Shown one piece after another: positions 42,523 to 53,492 of a stretch of 64,000 bases of DNA. This DNA comes from Cylindrotheca closterium. Its lineage: Eukaryota; Bacillariophyta; Bacillariophyceae; Bacillariales; Bacillariaceae. The stretch lies in assembly GCA_933822405.4 (NCBI GenBank), contig CAKOGP040001980.1, forward strand, positions 186,001 through 250,000, written 5' to 3'. A program made the position numbers and the translations under genes. The notes under the pieces were generated by a model. That model saw only the letters and a program-made list of their open reading frames with translations, searched no databases and was not told where the DNA came from. Every line of letters begins with the position of its first letter. Position 1 is the stretch's first letter.

Positions 42523-42919
42523 ATAAGTGAGTCTCTACCCAAGTTGCTTTGCCCATCGGACCTTTGTATCGTATTAGATCGTATTGGTCCAAGTACTTGT
42601 GCAGCTTCTATACCAGAAATTCCTTTTCCAATCGAAACGCACGAAGTACGAGAGGCTACGAGAGAGCAACGAGAAGGGGCCGAGCAAAACTTTCCTGCTT
42701 CCGAGACACCACCTCGGTTTTTGCGTTGACCATCACAAAACTACATCATTATCTTTGTAGGAAGCTAACAGCACACAACCCATTCAATCCTTCTCGGTTT
42801 GTGCAAACAGATTGCACTGCCAGTCTTTTTTACGAGCTTGTATTTCACCGACGTTTTGTTAGGCAAACAGTCGAGCAGTGCTGCACGTTTGAAACACACC
42901 CCATCAGATATTATCAACA
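42523..42919. other. Intergenic region
   Basis: 397 bp between two plus-strand genes. A short frame at 42549-42923 runs through it without recognisable features. It holds the 3' UTR of one gene and promoter of the next; no repeat was seen. Confidence 0.35.
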
Positions 42920-43762
42920 ATGACGAGACGGCGATCCAAGAGAAAGGCAGTTGTCCTTGAGGGATTGGGAGGACTTCGTAGATCCAAGCGACGATTGGCA
43001 CAGAAAGAAACAGCAAAGAAAGTTTACGGGGACGACTATGGAATACTTCCAAGTGGTGAGTGATCGATCGCGAACCCGAGAAAAAGTGTAGCTGTTGCGT
43101 ATGCAGTATTGGGGAAGCTGTAGTCCAATTCGTTGCATCCAACTCCTCAATTCTCTTTTCGTTCACAATTCTCTGTAGACTGATCCATGGTAGCCGCAAG
43201 TGCAATCCCAGGGAGGGTACCTTTGGGATTCATTTGCGGCTATCCTGTTCCTTCAGGGGAACAATATGGTGGAAGCATGTTTGCCAGATCTGCAGCCAAT
43301 GATACGCTGCAAGGACGGGCAATCCAAGCAATCAATGAAAAGTGGGGAGAAGGAAAATGGAATGGTCGGGAAACCATTGGAATACCAGTGTGCAAAAAGA
43401 AGTATGCGCCTTTTGCATTCAGAAAGAAGGATGGAAAATATTTGGTGGAACGAATGTTTGGTTGTAGGTGCCACTCAGATATCAGAAAGGAAATGATAGA
43501 GACACACGGAGTAAGAGATGGATGGGAACCATTTGGACAATGGTCTTTGCAAAAGGCTCAGGATTTTGCGAAACGAGGGAGTGACAAAGTGAATGGAACC
43601 AGCACCAAAGTAGAAAAGGATGCAGCAATTGTATCCTCGGATGAAGAGCTAAAAAGTATATGTTCCAATGGGAAGTGTGCTTGGAAAATGAAATCAAAAT
43701 TTGACAATATTCGACTCGAAGTCACGGGAGTTGAATCATCGGATGAAGAAGAATATTCATAG
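42920..43762 (+). CDS. Unknown basic, Cys-containing protein (two exons)
   Basis: Exons 42920-43055 and 43194-43762, joined across a 138-nt GT-AG intron; a nearer AG would bring an immediate stop, so the TAG at 43191-43193 is the acceptor that keeps frame. 234 residues. The N terminus is strongly basic (TRRRSKRKAVV, LRRSKRRLAQKETAKK), a likely nuclear localisation signal. The middle reads GFICGYPVPSGEQYGGSMFARSA, then KWGEGKWNGRETIGIPVCKKKYAPFAF and VERMFGCRCHSD; a second Cys pair (ICSNGKCAW) lies near the C terminus. The cysteines could bind metal. Acidic end (SSDEEEYS). No family is known to me. Confidence 0.65.
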
Positions 43763-44052
43763 TCCATCCAACTCCCCCAAAAGGCATGAAATGATGAACA
43801 AGCGCGCTATTTTGAAGCTATTGTACCCAGTGATGGCAGAGCGTACGCAAGAGGTTAAGTTTCCTGTAATGACCTGAAGCAATCTAGGACTTGCTTTGGC
43901 GACAAAAGGAAACAAGAATAACCGCTCTTGCAGCTCTGCAGTGCGGGCGAATGTTATCTAGAGATAGAATATAAAGATGGACCATATCGGTCTGTACCAT
44001 GACGCTATAGAACAGTCAACTTCTGATTTTGATTACATCTATTAAAACAAAT

Positions 44053-45678
44053 TTAATTGTCTTCCTTTGGCTTTCGCAATTCGTAAACATCGGAATAGAA
44101 TCGCTTTTTAAGGGGCACGAATTCCTTGTTGTCTTTGAGTTCCGCTTTGTAGTCATTTGTGGGGGGCACATACGCATCGCTGGCAGGAAGACTGGTCCAA
44201 AACTCTCCTTCGGCGCGCAAGTAGGGGTGAATGTACTCCAGCGGTGCCAGAACCGAAGCTCCAAGTTCACGAGATCGTTTGGGTGACCAACCACGTTCTG
44301 GGTCCTTGTTGGTAAGACAGTCCTTGAACGGCATTTCGAGGGTAAGCCCAAGGCAATTGAATCTGTTGGCGACTTGATTAGTGGCCACATTCATATATTC
44401 CAATACGCGTTCTCGGGTATCCGCAGGTGGATACCCGTACTTCGTTTGCATATCAGAGTTTGCTCTGGCATAAGCGGCTGCGAAGGCGCCATGTAAACTC
44501 TCCATTCGCTTGTCCCAGTTTGGAACCAACTCTGCTCCAGAAAGAAAGTTGAATGGCAGTTCTTCATCTCCATGAATGTCTAGGAAGCAATCCACGCCCT
44601 GCAACGATTGTACCGTTAGATCCAAGCAGGAAATGAATGAACACTATTCAACCAATCGAGCTGCTTACCGTTTCGTCCATCTTGTTCAAAACATGGTATA
44701 CCTCAGGCGATCTCTCCAGAGTTGGAGCTTCATAGAATCGCTTTGTGGTCCATTCTCGGTTTAGATTTGCGCCGCATCCGTTGGTACGCAAATGTCCCCG
44801 TACCACACCATCCAGACACATGCAAGGAACGATGTAGAATGTGTAAAGGGATAGAATACGTTGAACTTGCTCATCCACTTTGCCTTCAGTGTCTAGTCCC
44901 AGTAGTCTCGTAAGTACACCTTCAGCATAGTACTCTGCCATCGTTTCTCCAGGGTGTTGTCGATGAGTAATCCAGCAGGTGAGTTTGCCTTCTCCAACGG
45001 TAACAAGTTCAATCTCTCGTCCATCCACTGTCTGGCCTACTGATTCAACATTCGCGTAGTCACCGCATTTGGAAACCAAGTTGAGATGTCTTCCATACGA
45101 ATACGGGGGGAAGTAACTTCGAGGTCGTAGGTGATTAAAAGTCAGTCTAGGACTCCTTGTGAATCATCCGACCTTTATTGTGTTGGCTTACCTAAAGAAC
45201 GTGCTTCCATTCTTCTCATGAACATGCTCCCATTGCAATTTTCCAGCCATGTAATAAGTGTCAAGGTTTCTCTTCCACGAATCAGAATCTTCGACATTTG
45301 TTGAGTAGCAAATAGTTGTTCCAGGCCAAGCGTCTGGATACGACACAGCCTCTGAATAATACATTCAAGCGAAACAGCAAACAAGCAAGCTTTGAGATCC
45401 GCAAATGGTTATTTCATTCGATCATCAATATTCACAATATGTTGCATACCTGCATTTTCAAGAACGTATCTCACTTTCTGAGAGCCATCAAGACCACTGA
45501 TGGTAGATCGAAAAGAAAAGTACTGCATGTGACCAATTTTTTCTAGAACGGTGTATACATCAGGCTTGATATGGAGAATGATGTCCACTGTATCGGCATC
45601 CTGTTCATTCTGTTCACGTCGGATGAACTTGATATTGCCACCATCAAAGCAATCGGATATGCTGACCTTCACAGACAT
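44053..45678 (-). CDS. M14 zinc carboxypeptidase, bacterial-type (cytosolic carboxypeptidase relative)
   Basis: Four exons, 45678-45450, 45351-45192, 45116-44669 and 44598-44053; all phases match. 460 residues. The N-terminal beta domain (about 1-150) contains the ENA motif, SYPDAWPGTTICYS and FPPYSYGRHL, as in the M14 N-terminal domain. The catalytic domain has RQHPGETMAEY (zinc ligands His and Glu), LRTNGCGANLNREW (substrate-binding Asn-Arg), FLDIHGDEELPFNF (third zinc ligand His) and LTLEMPFKD (catalytic Glu). All catalytic residues are present. The close relatives I recall are bacterial proteins of about 375 residues in the CCP/Nna1 branch. It removes C-terminal residues, possibly Glu from tubulin-like tails; substrate unproven. 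No targeting signal, so cytosol. Confidence 0.92.
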
Positions 45679-46028
45679 GGCTGAAAAATAACCTTACAGA
45701 ACGGTTTGTGATCGGTGGGTGCAAGTGCAACTCCGGTTCAAGTGACATCAACAACCGGTAAGTGAAGGAAGGTCGGATTAGTCGATAATGTTCTGCAGGC
45801 CCGATCGGACCGATATTCTCGCAGACACGAGTTAAAAATCTCACAACGCGAATTTCAGCTTGGGGATTGCATGCACGAAGACAAAGAGATAGTAAATTAA
45901 TANNNNNNNNNNNNNNNNNNNNNNNNNNNNNNNNNNNNNNNNNNNNNNNNNNNNNNNNNNNNNNNNNNNNNNNNTTATAAAATGACACATGAACGAGAAG
46001 CATTCAGAAAGCCAGCAAAGCACCGTGT
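45679..46028. other. Intergenic region with assembly gap
   Basis: 350 bp between the carboxypeptidase start and the 3' end of the next minus-strand gene. It contains a run of 72 N (45903-45974), so true length and content are unknown. No gene was recognised in the known bases. Confidence 0.5.
45903..45974. other. Assembly gap (run of N)
   Basis: 72 consecutive undetermined bases. It lies 55 bp beyond the stop of the Pro/His-rich protein gene and does not interrupt a called CDS. Confidence 1.
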
Positions 46029-47369
46029 TTAGCTGACAGAGCGACGTCTCTTGGACGCTGGAGGAGCATCTCCAGCGGAAACATCTTGTTTCTTTCCCCC
46101 CAAAACGCCTGATGCCTCAGCAGCATTTATTAGCCCTCTAAGTGTCGCTTTGTGCTCAAATGAATCAGAATGCTTTTGCATCGTTGTAAGACGCTTCTTC
46201 GCGTTTTGAAGATGTGTCTTGAAGAAGCATCGAATTCTGTCCCGGAGTTTCTTGTCGCTGAAAGAAGGTTCGAACTCCCACCCGTTGGAAGCCGCTACTT
46301 CTCGGACCTTTTTCACTAGCGCGTTATTGAATGACTGTTGATGTTTCGACTGCCTCTGTTGTGTTGACAGCTCGTAGTAGTCTTCCATGGAATCGTATAA
46401 GGTTTGCTCACATGGTGGGTACTCTTTCCAATAGAAACCCTCCACTATGACCTTGGCTGGGGGTTTCGACTCTTCCTTTTGCGCCAACTCTTTGGGTTGT
46501 CTTTGGAGAGCCATTGTGAGGACAAGCTTCTTGTAAAGTAACTTGTCTTGCAGGATTTGAACAAATGGGTCGTCATTCTTCGAAGAAGCTATCCGTTTGG
46601 CAAAGGGGCTATTGTGTGTAGGATCACTCAATCGTCTCGCGATCGGCTTCAGAGGGGTTGAAGGCGATTCTTGGATGGGTTTCAATGCATTCGACTCAAA
46701 GTCATGACTGTGCTTGCGGCGCTTGTTGGATTCTTGTTCCGCTTGAGAGTTTGGATCTGTGTTTTCGCTAGATGCTTCCTTTTCAATAATATCGGCTGCA
46801 AAACAAGATGAAAATGGTGAGTTATCGCTCCCAAAGGTTCGAAACTAAAGTGAACTGAAATATTCAGACTTACCAGCACTTAGCATCCGTTCAAAGTTTA
46901 GAGTAGTTGGACTCTTGAAAGGAAGGGCGCGAGCGACGTTGTCCATCATCGCTTGTTTCTTGGGCTTCATCAGTTGTGGTGTTTTAAGCACAGGTTTCAT
47001 GAGTTGGTTCATGTTGAGCTGTCGTGGATTGATTTGATGAGCCTGATGGTGGGGTCGCGGTGGTGGGGGTGGAGGAGGTGGAATTTGGTGAAATTGATGA
47101 TTGTGATGGTGAGATGGTGGAGGAGGGGGCGGGATATGATGATAATGGCGATTGTGGTGATGATGATGATTTTCATAGTAGGGACCTGATGGAGGCGGGG
47201 GTGGTGGTGGTGCATGGTGCATCACCCGATGTTTGTTCCATTGGTTTACGTGATGTTGAGGAGGAGGTGGAATATTCGGATTCACCTGGTAAATTGGTTT
47301 CGATGCGAGGGGTCTGCGATCCATCCCATGATAGGACCCATAGTGCTGAGGAGGAGCATGTTCGTACAT
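46029..47369 (-). CDS. Unknown Pro/His-rich protein with conserved-looking basic C-terminal domain
   Basis: Exons 47369-46874 and 46795-46029 (78-nt intron, phase 1), 420 residues. The first 120 residues are extremely rich in Pro and His with runs of 6-8 prolines, then [29 protein letters not shown]. The second exon has a basic NLS-like patch (NKRRKHSHD), an SP/TP-rich stretch, and a helical region: [19 protein letters not shown], then [22 protein letters not shown]. The end is basic (ASKRRRSVS). The frame stays open upstream to a splice-acceptor-like sequence at about 47427, so translation may start in an earlier exon and the true N terminus is uncertain. Nuclear location is inferred. I recall similar Cys-Phe-Phe-Lys-Thr-His segments in diatom proteins but no assigned function. 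Confidence 0.68.
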
Positions 47370-47926
47370 GTTATTTGACTGTATTGCTCTGTTGAATCTG
47401 AATGTATGCCTCCGTTCTATGTTGGCTGCAAAACATGAGAAATCGTTGGAGGTAGTTGAAAGTCGTACCGCCTCTTTACATGATCGTTGATATTTTTGAA
47501 TGCAAAATAATAACGCAATGAATATCGAATAAATTCAAAACCAACGGCAAGAGCTCGACAGGCTCGCGATTGAGATTGGGATCCATCCAAACACTGGGAT
47601 TTTGGAGAAAAGGAGAACACGCTACGTAATGGAGGTTTGGGGGCATGGAGTTACATTTTCAATTTGATTTATCTTTCCTTCCAGTTGGACAAGTACCAGT
47701 ACCGGTACTGGTACCACCAGGTACAGTACCGGTTCGTGCACTTGTATTGTAACAATCGCCAAACATAATGTTCCATCAAGCTTTTTTAAACAAGGTGAAA
47801 TGTACGTGTCTAAGATCCATTTTAATAAGACAGCAGATAGAACCAAAGGAACACATCAGATAAATCTAGTAGTAAGCAAAAGATCTTTTACAATTATATG
47901 TGTGTGGGATTACAGATCGACAACGC
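47370..47926. promoter_or_regulatory. Intergenic region with long GTAC palindrome
   Basis: 557 bp between the start of the Pro/His-rich gene and the stop of the proteasome gene. A likely 3' splice site (TTTTGCAG, minus strand) lies near 47427. A perfect 22-bp palindrome lies at 47693-47714, followed by more GTAC/ACCGGT copies up to 47733. Confidence 0.5.
47693..47714. repeat. Perfect 22-bp palindrome, GTAC-rich
   Basis: Half-site GTACCAGTACC followed by its exact reverse complement. It is adjacent to further GGTACC and ACCGGT motifs up to 47733. It is the longest perfect palindrome of this group in the window. Confidence 0.75.
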
Positions 47927-48697
47927 TTAGTCTGCCTTGAGGTCGAACATGATCGTTTCAATTCCATCCTTTGTAATGACAGCAATCTCAACTTGGTCAC
48001 CGGTGTAAATATCTCGCTCCCCACATGAAATGAAGACATCCTTCACAAGCTCAACGACTTCCTCCTTTGGCAAGTCTCTCTTTTCATCGGTACGATTTCT
48101 GTGAGAAATTACATTATCCAATAGCGGAATGACATATGCTTGTCCACTCCCGGTGGCAGTAACTGCTGTTCTTTCGAAACTTCCAATAGCATCATAGGAA
48201 TAGATGGCACCCTTTCCTTCTTCATCAATTCCCCCAAAGACATTGAATGCATAGTAAGGGAAGAATCGCTTGTAGTAAAGAGTATTTCCCAACATTTGAG
48301 CAACCGCGGGAGTTGACATGGGCTTTCGATGGTTGTGTTGGTACACCTTCATTTTGATGTCCAACACTGATCGCAATTGATCAACATCAGTTTTGCACCC
48401 AGCACTTCCAAGGATGCATTTGCCAGTAAGTTTGTGAAGCTTGCTCATGTTTCGCGACAAAATCTCGTATCCGCTGCTCAATCGTGTGTCAGCGGCAATA
48501 ACGGCGTAGTCAGCTCCGGCAATTGCAATACAGGTTCCTCCATTGAAATCATAGGGACTGAAGCGACGCTCGTAGGGATTTTCAGTGACTCCATGGTCGA
48601 TTTTTCCAAGGGTAACGTTTCCTTCGGTGTTCTCGATTTGCCCATGCGGAATTACTGTTGGTCCGAACGACCGTAGTGGTTTGGAGCGGAAAGCCAT
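47927..48697 (-). CDS. PSMB1: 20S proteasome subunit beta-6 (PSMB1 type)
   Basis: Single exon, 256 residues. A propeptide-like N-terminal extension of about 47 residues precedes [17 protein letters not shown], the segment typical of the beta-6 subunit. [12 protein letters not shown], the [12 protein letters not shown] strand, [33 protein letters not shown] and the LLDNVI region follow and are all diagnostic of PSMB1/beta-6. The residue after the GG is the Thr of GGT, but in beta-6 subunits the site is not catalytic because other catalytic-triad residues differ; the usual role is structural in the inner ring of the 20S core. Nucleus and cytosol. Confidence 0.95.
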   Translation of the reverse strand: MAFRSKPLRSFGPTVIPHGQIENTEGNVTLGKIDHGVTENPYERRFSPYDFNGGTCIAIAGADYAVIAADTRLSSGYEILSRNMSKLHKLTGKCILGSAGCKTDVDQLRSVLDIKMKVYQHNHRKPMSTPAVAQMLGNTLYYKRFFPYYAFNVFGGIDEEGKGAIYSYDAIGSFERTAVTATGSGQAYVIPLLDNVISHRNRTDEKRDLPKEEVVELVKDVFISCGERDIYTGDQVEIAVITKDGIETIMFDLKAD

Positions 48698-49328
48698 TGT
48701 GAAGTGTAGATGTAGGGCTGTATCTTGACTTCAAAAGTGGAGATGGTGGGATGTTGGAATTCCCACTTTACGCTGTTTCTGGTAGCTTCGCTACGATTCG
48801 GCTGATCGCTTTGCTTCGGCAAGTTTCTTTGCGATTTGAAGCACAAAAGCCAATATTGGAAAACTAACACCGTCTGACATTGGCTCGTGTCCATGCATTG
48901 TGGATGATTGACCCGATGATCTGACTGTCAACTGAAGCAGCAACAACGGGAATTGTTGAAAACCAGAATAATATTGAATAGACTTTTCTTTATTGCTTTG
49001 TTGCAATAGTGCATGTGTTTCAAAATTAGACTTCCTAAATGCAACATGATAGATTTTGGACCAATACGATTTGTTGCTTCTTCCTGTTTAGTTTCAATCG
49101 CATACGGTACAGTATAGTTTGGATTGATGACAATCCGTTGCTGTAACCATCATCGTAATCAATCGTATGGAATATGTCTTTGTCATTGATACATCAACGT
49201 CAATGACAAATGAGGAGCGCTGGTATTCTCTCCATCTGCCAACCAAGGCACCAAGGCTCATGAACAATCCAGTACTACTCACAGAGCATTCAGAATGTCG
49301 GAAACCACTTTGGCTTCTTTGTTTACAA
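48698..49328. other. Intergenic region, proteasome promoter / LYR 3' UTR
   Basis: 631 bp between two minus-strand genes. A 13-nt perfect hairpin GTAGC-TTC-GCTAC lies at about 48782-48794 and a nearby CGCTTTGCTTCGGCAAG stretch is also self-complementary in part. No ORF or RNA gene could be assigned. Confidence 0.4.
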
Positions 49329-49704
49329 TTATCGCTTATCCTCGTCTTCGTTCTCTTTTTTTATGTTCTTTACTTGGTCCTTCATTGCATTCTGCAGCTG
49401 AGTATCCTTTTGAGCCGATTGATACAGCATGTAATTCGAAAGTGCTCGGACAGCATCAGCCTTCTTGGCCTCAATAATGGTGGGATCCTTCTCATAACGG
49501 TTTGCTTGGAATTGGGATCGGACCATCTGTCTCAGGGCGGTTCCCTTCGGTGAATGACCTGGTGCAAGGTGTCGAACCAACCTCATGCAGTCACGGTAGA
49601 GCTGGAACAAGAGCGTGGATGAGATTTTTCGGCCGTTTCTATGGCGAGTGCATACTCTGTTTGTGTCTTACCTCAAGCGATGTTCTATTCAAAGGACCAG
49701 ACAT
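49329..49704 (-). CDS. LYR-motif (Complex1_LYR) mitochondrial protein
   Basis: Two exons, 49704-49672 (11 codons) and 49601-49329, phase 0, 70-nt intron. 103 residues. The splice junction recreates the LYR motif: the second exon starts directly with LYRDCMRLVRHL, the tripeptide being coded by its first three codons. SPKGTALRQMVRSQFQANR and an Ala-rich helix with ALSNYMLY follow, then a charged tail. LYR proteins are small three-helix adaptors that bind acyl-carrier protein and act in Fe-S cluster transfer or respiratory complex assembly in the mitochondrial matrix. The exact member (LYRM type) is not determined. It is divergent from the MFS gene, starts 225 bp apart. Confidence 0.88.
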
Positions 49705-49928
49705 TATGTTTAATGTTCAGTTCACCGAGACGGAGGAATTTATTGTTGGGTGTTAGTTGTGACAACAATTGAATTTGTTGACGCCTGTCCTTCACACCGA
49801 CATGAATGAGGTCGGGCAGACTCACTCCGATCTTGCGATCTGCCATGCATACCGGTATCGCTGAATAGATACGAAACACAAAATTTGATTGAAGTTGCGT
49901 CAGAAACGGATTGTACTTGTACTTGGCA

Positions 49929-51602
49929 ATGGATAGGGCGTCATCCAATGGACCGGAAACTTCACGATCTTATTCACCAATGAGGCCTGGTGTCACCAAG
50001 CGGACTTTCCTTCTCCTCCTTGCAGCACTTTTGTTCAATGAAGCGATACTGGTGGACTCGATACGTATTGTTCCAAATTATTCGGTCAAACCAAGGCAAC
50101 AGTCGAAGCTTCAACGAGACACAGCCTTTCGCCAACGAAGATCATTAGTTTTTTTGCGAGGAGGAGATGATGATGCCTCTAGTAACAAGGCACTTGAATC
50201 AAAGGCCAGTAAACGAGAAGACGATCCCAAGATACTAATGCTGATTCGCTTGCTGTTTTTGACGTATTATGGATCTCTCGGCTCTTTGCTACCATACCTT
50301 CCTGTCTACTATCATTCCCTCGGCCATGGTGGCCATGTGATTGGAATGCTTGGAGCTATCAAACCATTCACGACCTTCCTCGTCGCTCCGCTATGGGGGA
50401 TCATATCAGATCAGACTGGCAACCCATTTGCAGTCCTATACTTCACCTTTTTGGTATCACTGGTTGGACAGCTGATGGTAGCGTGGAAATCGAACCCAAA
50501 GTACATCATGACCATGGTCTTCATCACGGCTTTTTTCAATGCTCCAGTAAAGTCTCTCCTTGATTCCATGGTTATGAGTCACCTGAATGATCGCTCACGA
50601 TATGGAAGGTTGCGTCTTTGGGGTCAATTGGGATTTGGTATCGGTAGTAGCGGAGTAGGACTGCTGTTGAGCAAAAGTAAACACCAAACATTCAACCCAC
50701 TTCCTGGCCACACATCGATGGAGAAAGCTCATAACTTCTGGCAATCCCTTACCGGATACAAGCTTCTCTTCCTTACATATGCAATGTTATCTCTGCCTAC
50801 TTGGATATGCATAGTCGCATTTCACAAATTGCATGATGAAAAAGAAAAAGAAAAAATGGTATTGACTGCTGCAAAGCGCTCGAACTCCTCCAAGAGTAAA
50901 AACACTGTTGGAATCCTTGATGGAATCAACGTACTCTTTCACAGCAGCGACGCAATTCTGTTCTTTGCACTTGTATTCGTGGTAGGAATCTCTAGTGGAG
51001 TCATTGAGAACTTTGCATACGTCCGAATCCGAGAGGTCGGAGGTACTGGTCGCGAGATGGGTATCAGCAGACTAGTATCCTCGATTTCTGGTGCTCCAAT
51101 GTTTTGGTTCAGCGGCAAGCTCACTGAATGTTTGGGTGCTGACAAAGTGATTGTGTTGAGCCTTATCAGCTACGTAGCCCGCTTTGTGATCTATGCGCTG
51201 ATGAAACATCCCTACCAAGGTCTTCCTGCAGAAGCACTTCGTGGAGTAACCTTTGCAGCGTTTTGGAGCACCTGTACAATCTATGCAAGCAGTATTGCAC
51301 CACCAGGAATGTCAGCAACTTTGGTATGTCATCGTGTTCCTGGACTATGATTCGTTTCTCATCGTGTACTAACCCTACTATTTGTAATGTAGCTCATGTT
51401 CTTGAATGCAATGTATGGAGGTTTGGGCCAGTCACTTGGTGCAATCATCGGAGGCAAGTTGCAGTCAAAACTTGGAACCGTAAAGACATTCCTTTACTCC
51501 GGACTGTGTGATGCATTCTTTATCGGTATTGTTATTGTATACCTGAAAGTTCGAAAAGAAAGCAGTTTTAGAGATCCAAAGCCAATTGTCCCTCGGCTAT
51601 GA
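49929..51602 (+). CDS. MFS_1-like transporter, tandem copy 1, with signal-like N terminus
   Basis: Exons 49929-51323 and 51393-51602 (69-nt intron, phase 0), 534 residues to a TGA. An alternative start at 49980 would place the hydrophobic TFLLLLAALLFNEAILV stretch as a signal peptide. About twelve membrane helices follow from residue 100: YGSLGSLLPYLPVYYHSLGHGG, KPFTTFLVAPLWGIISDQTGNP (loop motif between helices 2 and 3), ITAFFNAPVKSLLDSMV, GRLRLWGQLGFGIGSS, and LPAEALRGVTFAAFW near the end. This matches the MFS_1_like/MFSD6-related group, whose relatives include sugar and metabolite permeases. Substrate unknown. The frame continues open for 93 codons after the TGA (listed separately). The neighbour at 52100 is a paralogue. 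Confidence 0.88.
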
Positions 51603-51881
51603 CCCGATGATTCGTTGCCTCATTTTGTTGACGACCTGACGACGCCAAGTGAGGACACAGACAGCGATTGTGCTACTTCGGAGGCCGAAAATGAGGAAGA
51701 CAACAATATCGAGGAGGCGCAATCAAAAGAGTTGCACCACAGACCGAATGAACTGGTTCATCATGCGGAAGAGAAGCCTCGTGATCGAACCGATGACGGA
51801 TTGTCTGGATCTGGTGCAAGCTTGGTGGTGAAGTCGCCTCCTCCCACTCAGAAATCATCCTTTGACCCCAACTTACGATAA
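51603..51881 (+). other. In-frame ORF extension after the TGA of the MFS gene
   Basis: The frame of the MFS gene stays open directly after its TGA (51600-51602) for 92 sense codons and ends at TAA (51879-51881). The extension is acidic and polar (PDDSLPHFVDDLTTPSEDT, an EAENEEDNN stretch, then SFDPNLR at the end), like a cytosolic transporter tail. It could be translated by readthrough, by an alternative UGA meaning, or be a leftover of a recent nonsense change. No alternative splice was found that would bypass the TGA. Confidence 0.5.
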
Positions 51882-51958
51882 GGCTGGGGCCGCTAAGTTA
51901 GAAAAGTTGTAGATTAGTATTATAATAGAAGTACAGTATCGAAGATATTCGACCTAGG

Positions 51959-51976
51959 TACACCGGTACCGGTGTA
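51959..51976. repeat. Perfect 18-bp palindrome, GTAC/ACCGGT-rich
   Basis: TACACCGGTACCGGTGTA reads identically on both strands. It lies between the two MFS paralogues, about 125 bp upstream of the second start. Same motif family as the other GTAC clusters. Confidence 0.75.
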
Positions 51977-52099
51977 AGAAAGATTATGGTCCACCATGGT
52001 GAAGGACCGCCGGATAGACGGACGAACGAAAGAGGCTAGATTCATTCAAAGAGAAAGATTCTTCTTCGCATCCATCATCATGTTTTCGCTTGCCGAAGC

Positions 52100-53492
52100 A
52101 TGGTGAATGGTTCAGGTAATCATGATGCTGCAGCGGACGACCAACATGCATCGTACAACTTGATTCGTATCTTTTATATGGTATATTCCATGGCAATTGG
52201 ATGCGTCATTCCATTCTTGAGCATATACTACAAGTCTCTTGGGCACGGAGGGAAAGTAATCGGTCTCATTGAGAGTATATCTCCTTTCACAACATTCCTT
52301 GTGGGTCCAATCTGGGGAATCATTTCAGACAAAGTGCGAAGTCCTTTTCTAATATTGTATATTACATCAGCAATGTCAATGTTGGGGCAGCTTCTGGTTT
52401 TTCTTGTTCATGAAACGCGATCCATCATGATTCTCGTCTACATCACAGCACTCTTTAGCGCCCCCGTCAAACCTCTTATTGATTCGCTGGTCATGGCACG
52501 ATTGGGAAAAGATCGTGCACAATTCGGGAGATTACGCTTGTTTTCGATTCTTGGTTCGGGCACAGCTTCAAGCATTGCTGGACGATTTTTGAAGATGGAA
52601 GATGAAACACAAGATTATATTCCACCTTCAGATACAGCGAATGTTTGGCTGTGGAACTTCTGGCAAAGTATGACCGGTTTTAAGCTCCTTGTCTTTGCAT
52701 ATGTCGTGTTGCACATACCGACATTCATTTGCATTCGTCTATTCCAAAAAGAAAATGAAGCTCAAAAGAAGATATCGGAGAATGATGAAAAGAAGCCAAC
52801 AGATTTAACGGCGAGTATGAAAGGGGTAATCGGCATTACAGTGCGAGACAAGACGATTCTTCTTTTCTTTGCACTTGTCTACTTGATGGGCATATCTGCG
52901 GGCACTGGGGACAGCTTTGTCTACATTCGATTTCAGGAAGCTGGTGGAAATCCATCGAATATGGGCACTTCCCGACTGTTGTCTTCGCTGGGTGGTGCAG
53001 CGATGTTTTGGCATTCTGGACGAATTAGTGCTTGGTTAGGAATGGAGAAAGTTTTGGTTTTTAGTCTATTCGTTGTTGCTATTCGATTCACACTCCTTTA
53101 CTACATGACGAACATCTATTTCGGTTATCTTGCAGAGCTGCTCCGTGGAATGACATTCGGTTGCTTTTGGAGTTCGGCGACAGTCTACGCAAGCCAACTT
53201 GCACCTGCGGAGCTACAAACCACGATGGTAAGTCTATCCACTAACGACTCATACAGTGCAACTGTAGCTGATTGACCAACTTGCTTCATTTCAGATTCAA
53301 GTATTGAGTGGAATTTACAATGGGATTGGAAGATCTAGTGGAGCATTGATTGGAGGCAACTTGCAGGCAGCAGTCGGAACTGCAAACACCTTCAAATATG
53401 GAGCCATGGCGAACGCTGCCGCTTTCTCAGTTTTGTTACTCCAAGGTACAGCGAAGAAGGAATCAAATGATGCAGTAAAGAAGGACAAGTAG
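52100..53492 (+). CDS. MFS_1-like transporter, tandem copy 2
   Basis: Exons 52100-53227 and 53295-53492 (67-nt intron, phase 0), 441 residues. It aligns along its length with the preceding gene: VIPFLSIYYKSLGHGGKVIGL, SPFTTFLVGPIWGIISDKVRSP, ITALFSAPVKPLIDSLVMARL, GRLRLFSILGSG, NFWQSMTGFKLL, and LAELLRGMTFGCFWS match block by block. It lacks the N-terminal signal-like extension and the long acidic tail of copy 1. The intron falls at the same place (after the residues SATL in copy 1 and QTTM in copy 2), evidence of tandem duplication after intron gain. About twelve membrane helices. Substrate unknown; lack of a signal peptide may mean a different membrane from copy 1. Confidence 0.88.

Noticed and set aside
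48782..48830. Hairpin-rich stretch as a small RNA gene
   Set aside because: One 5-bp stem and a partial second one are not enough for any known RNA class.
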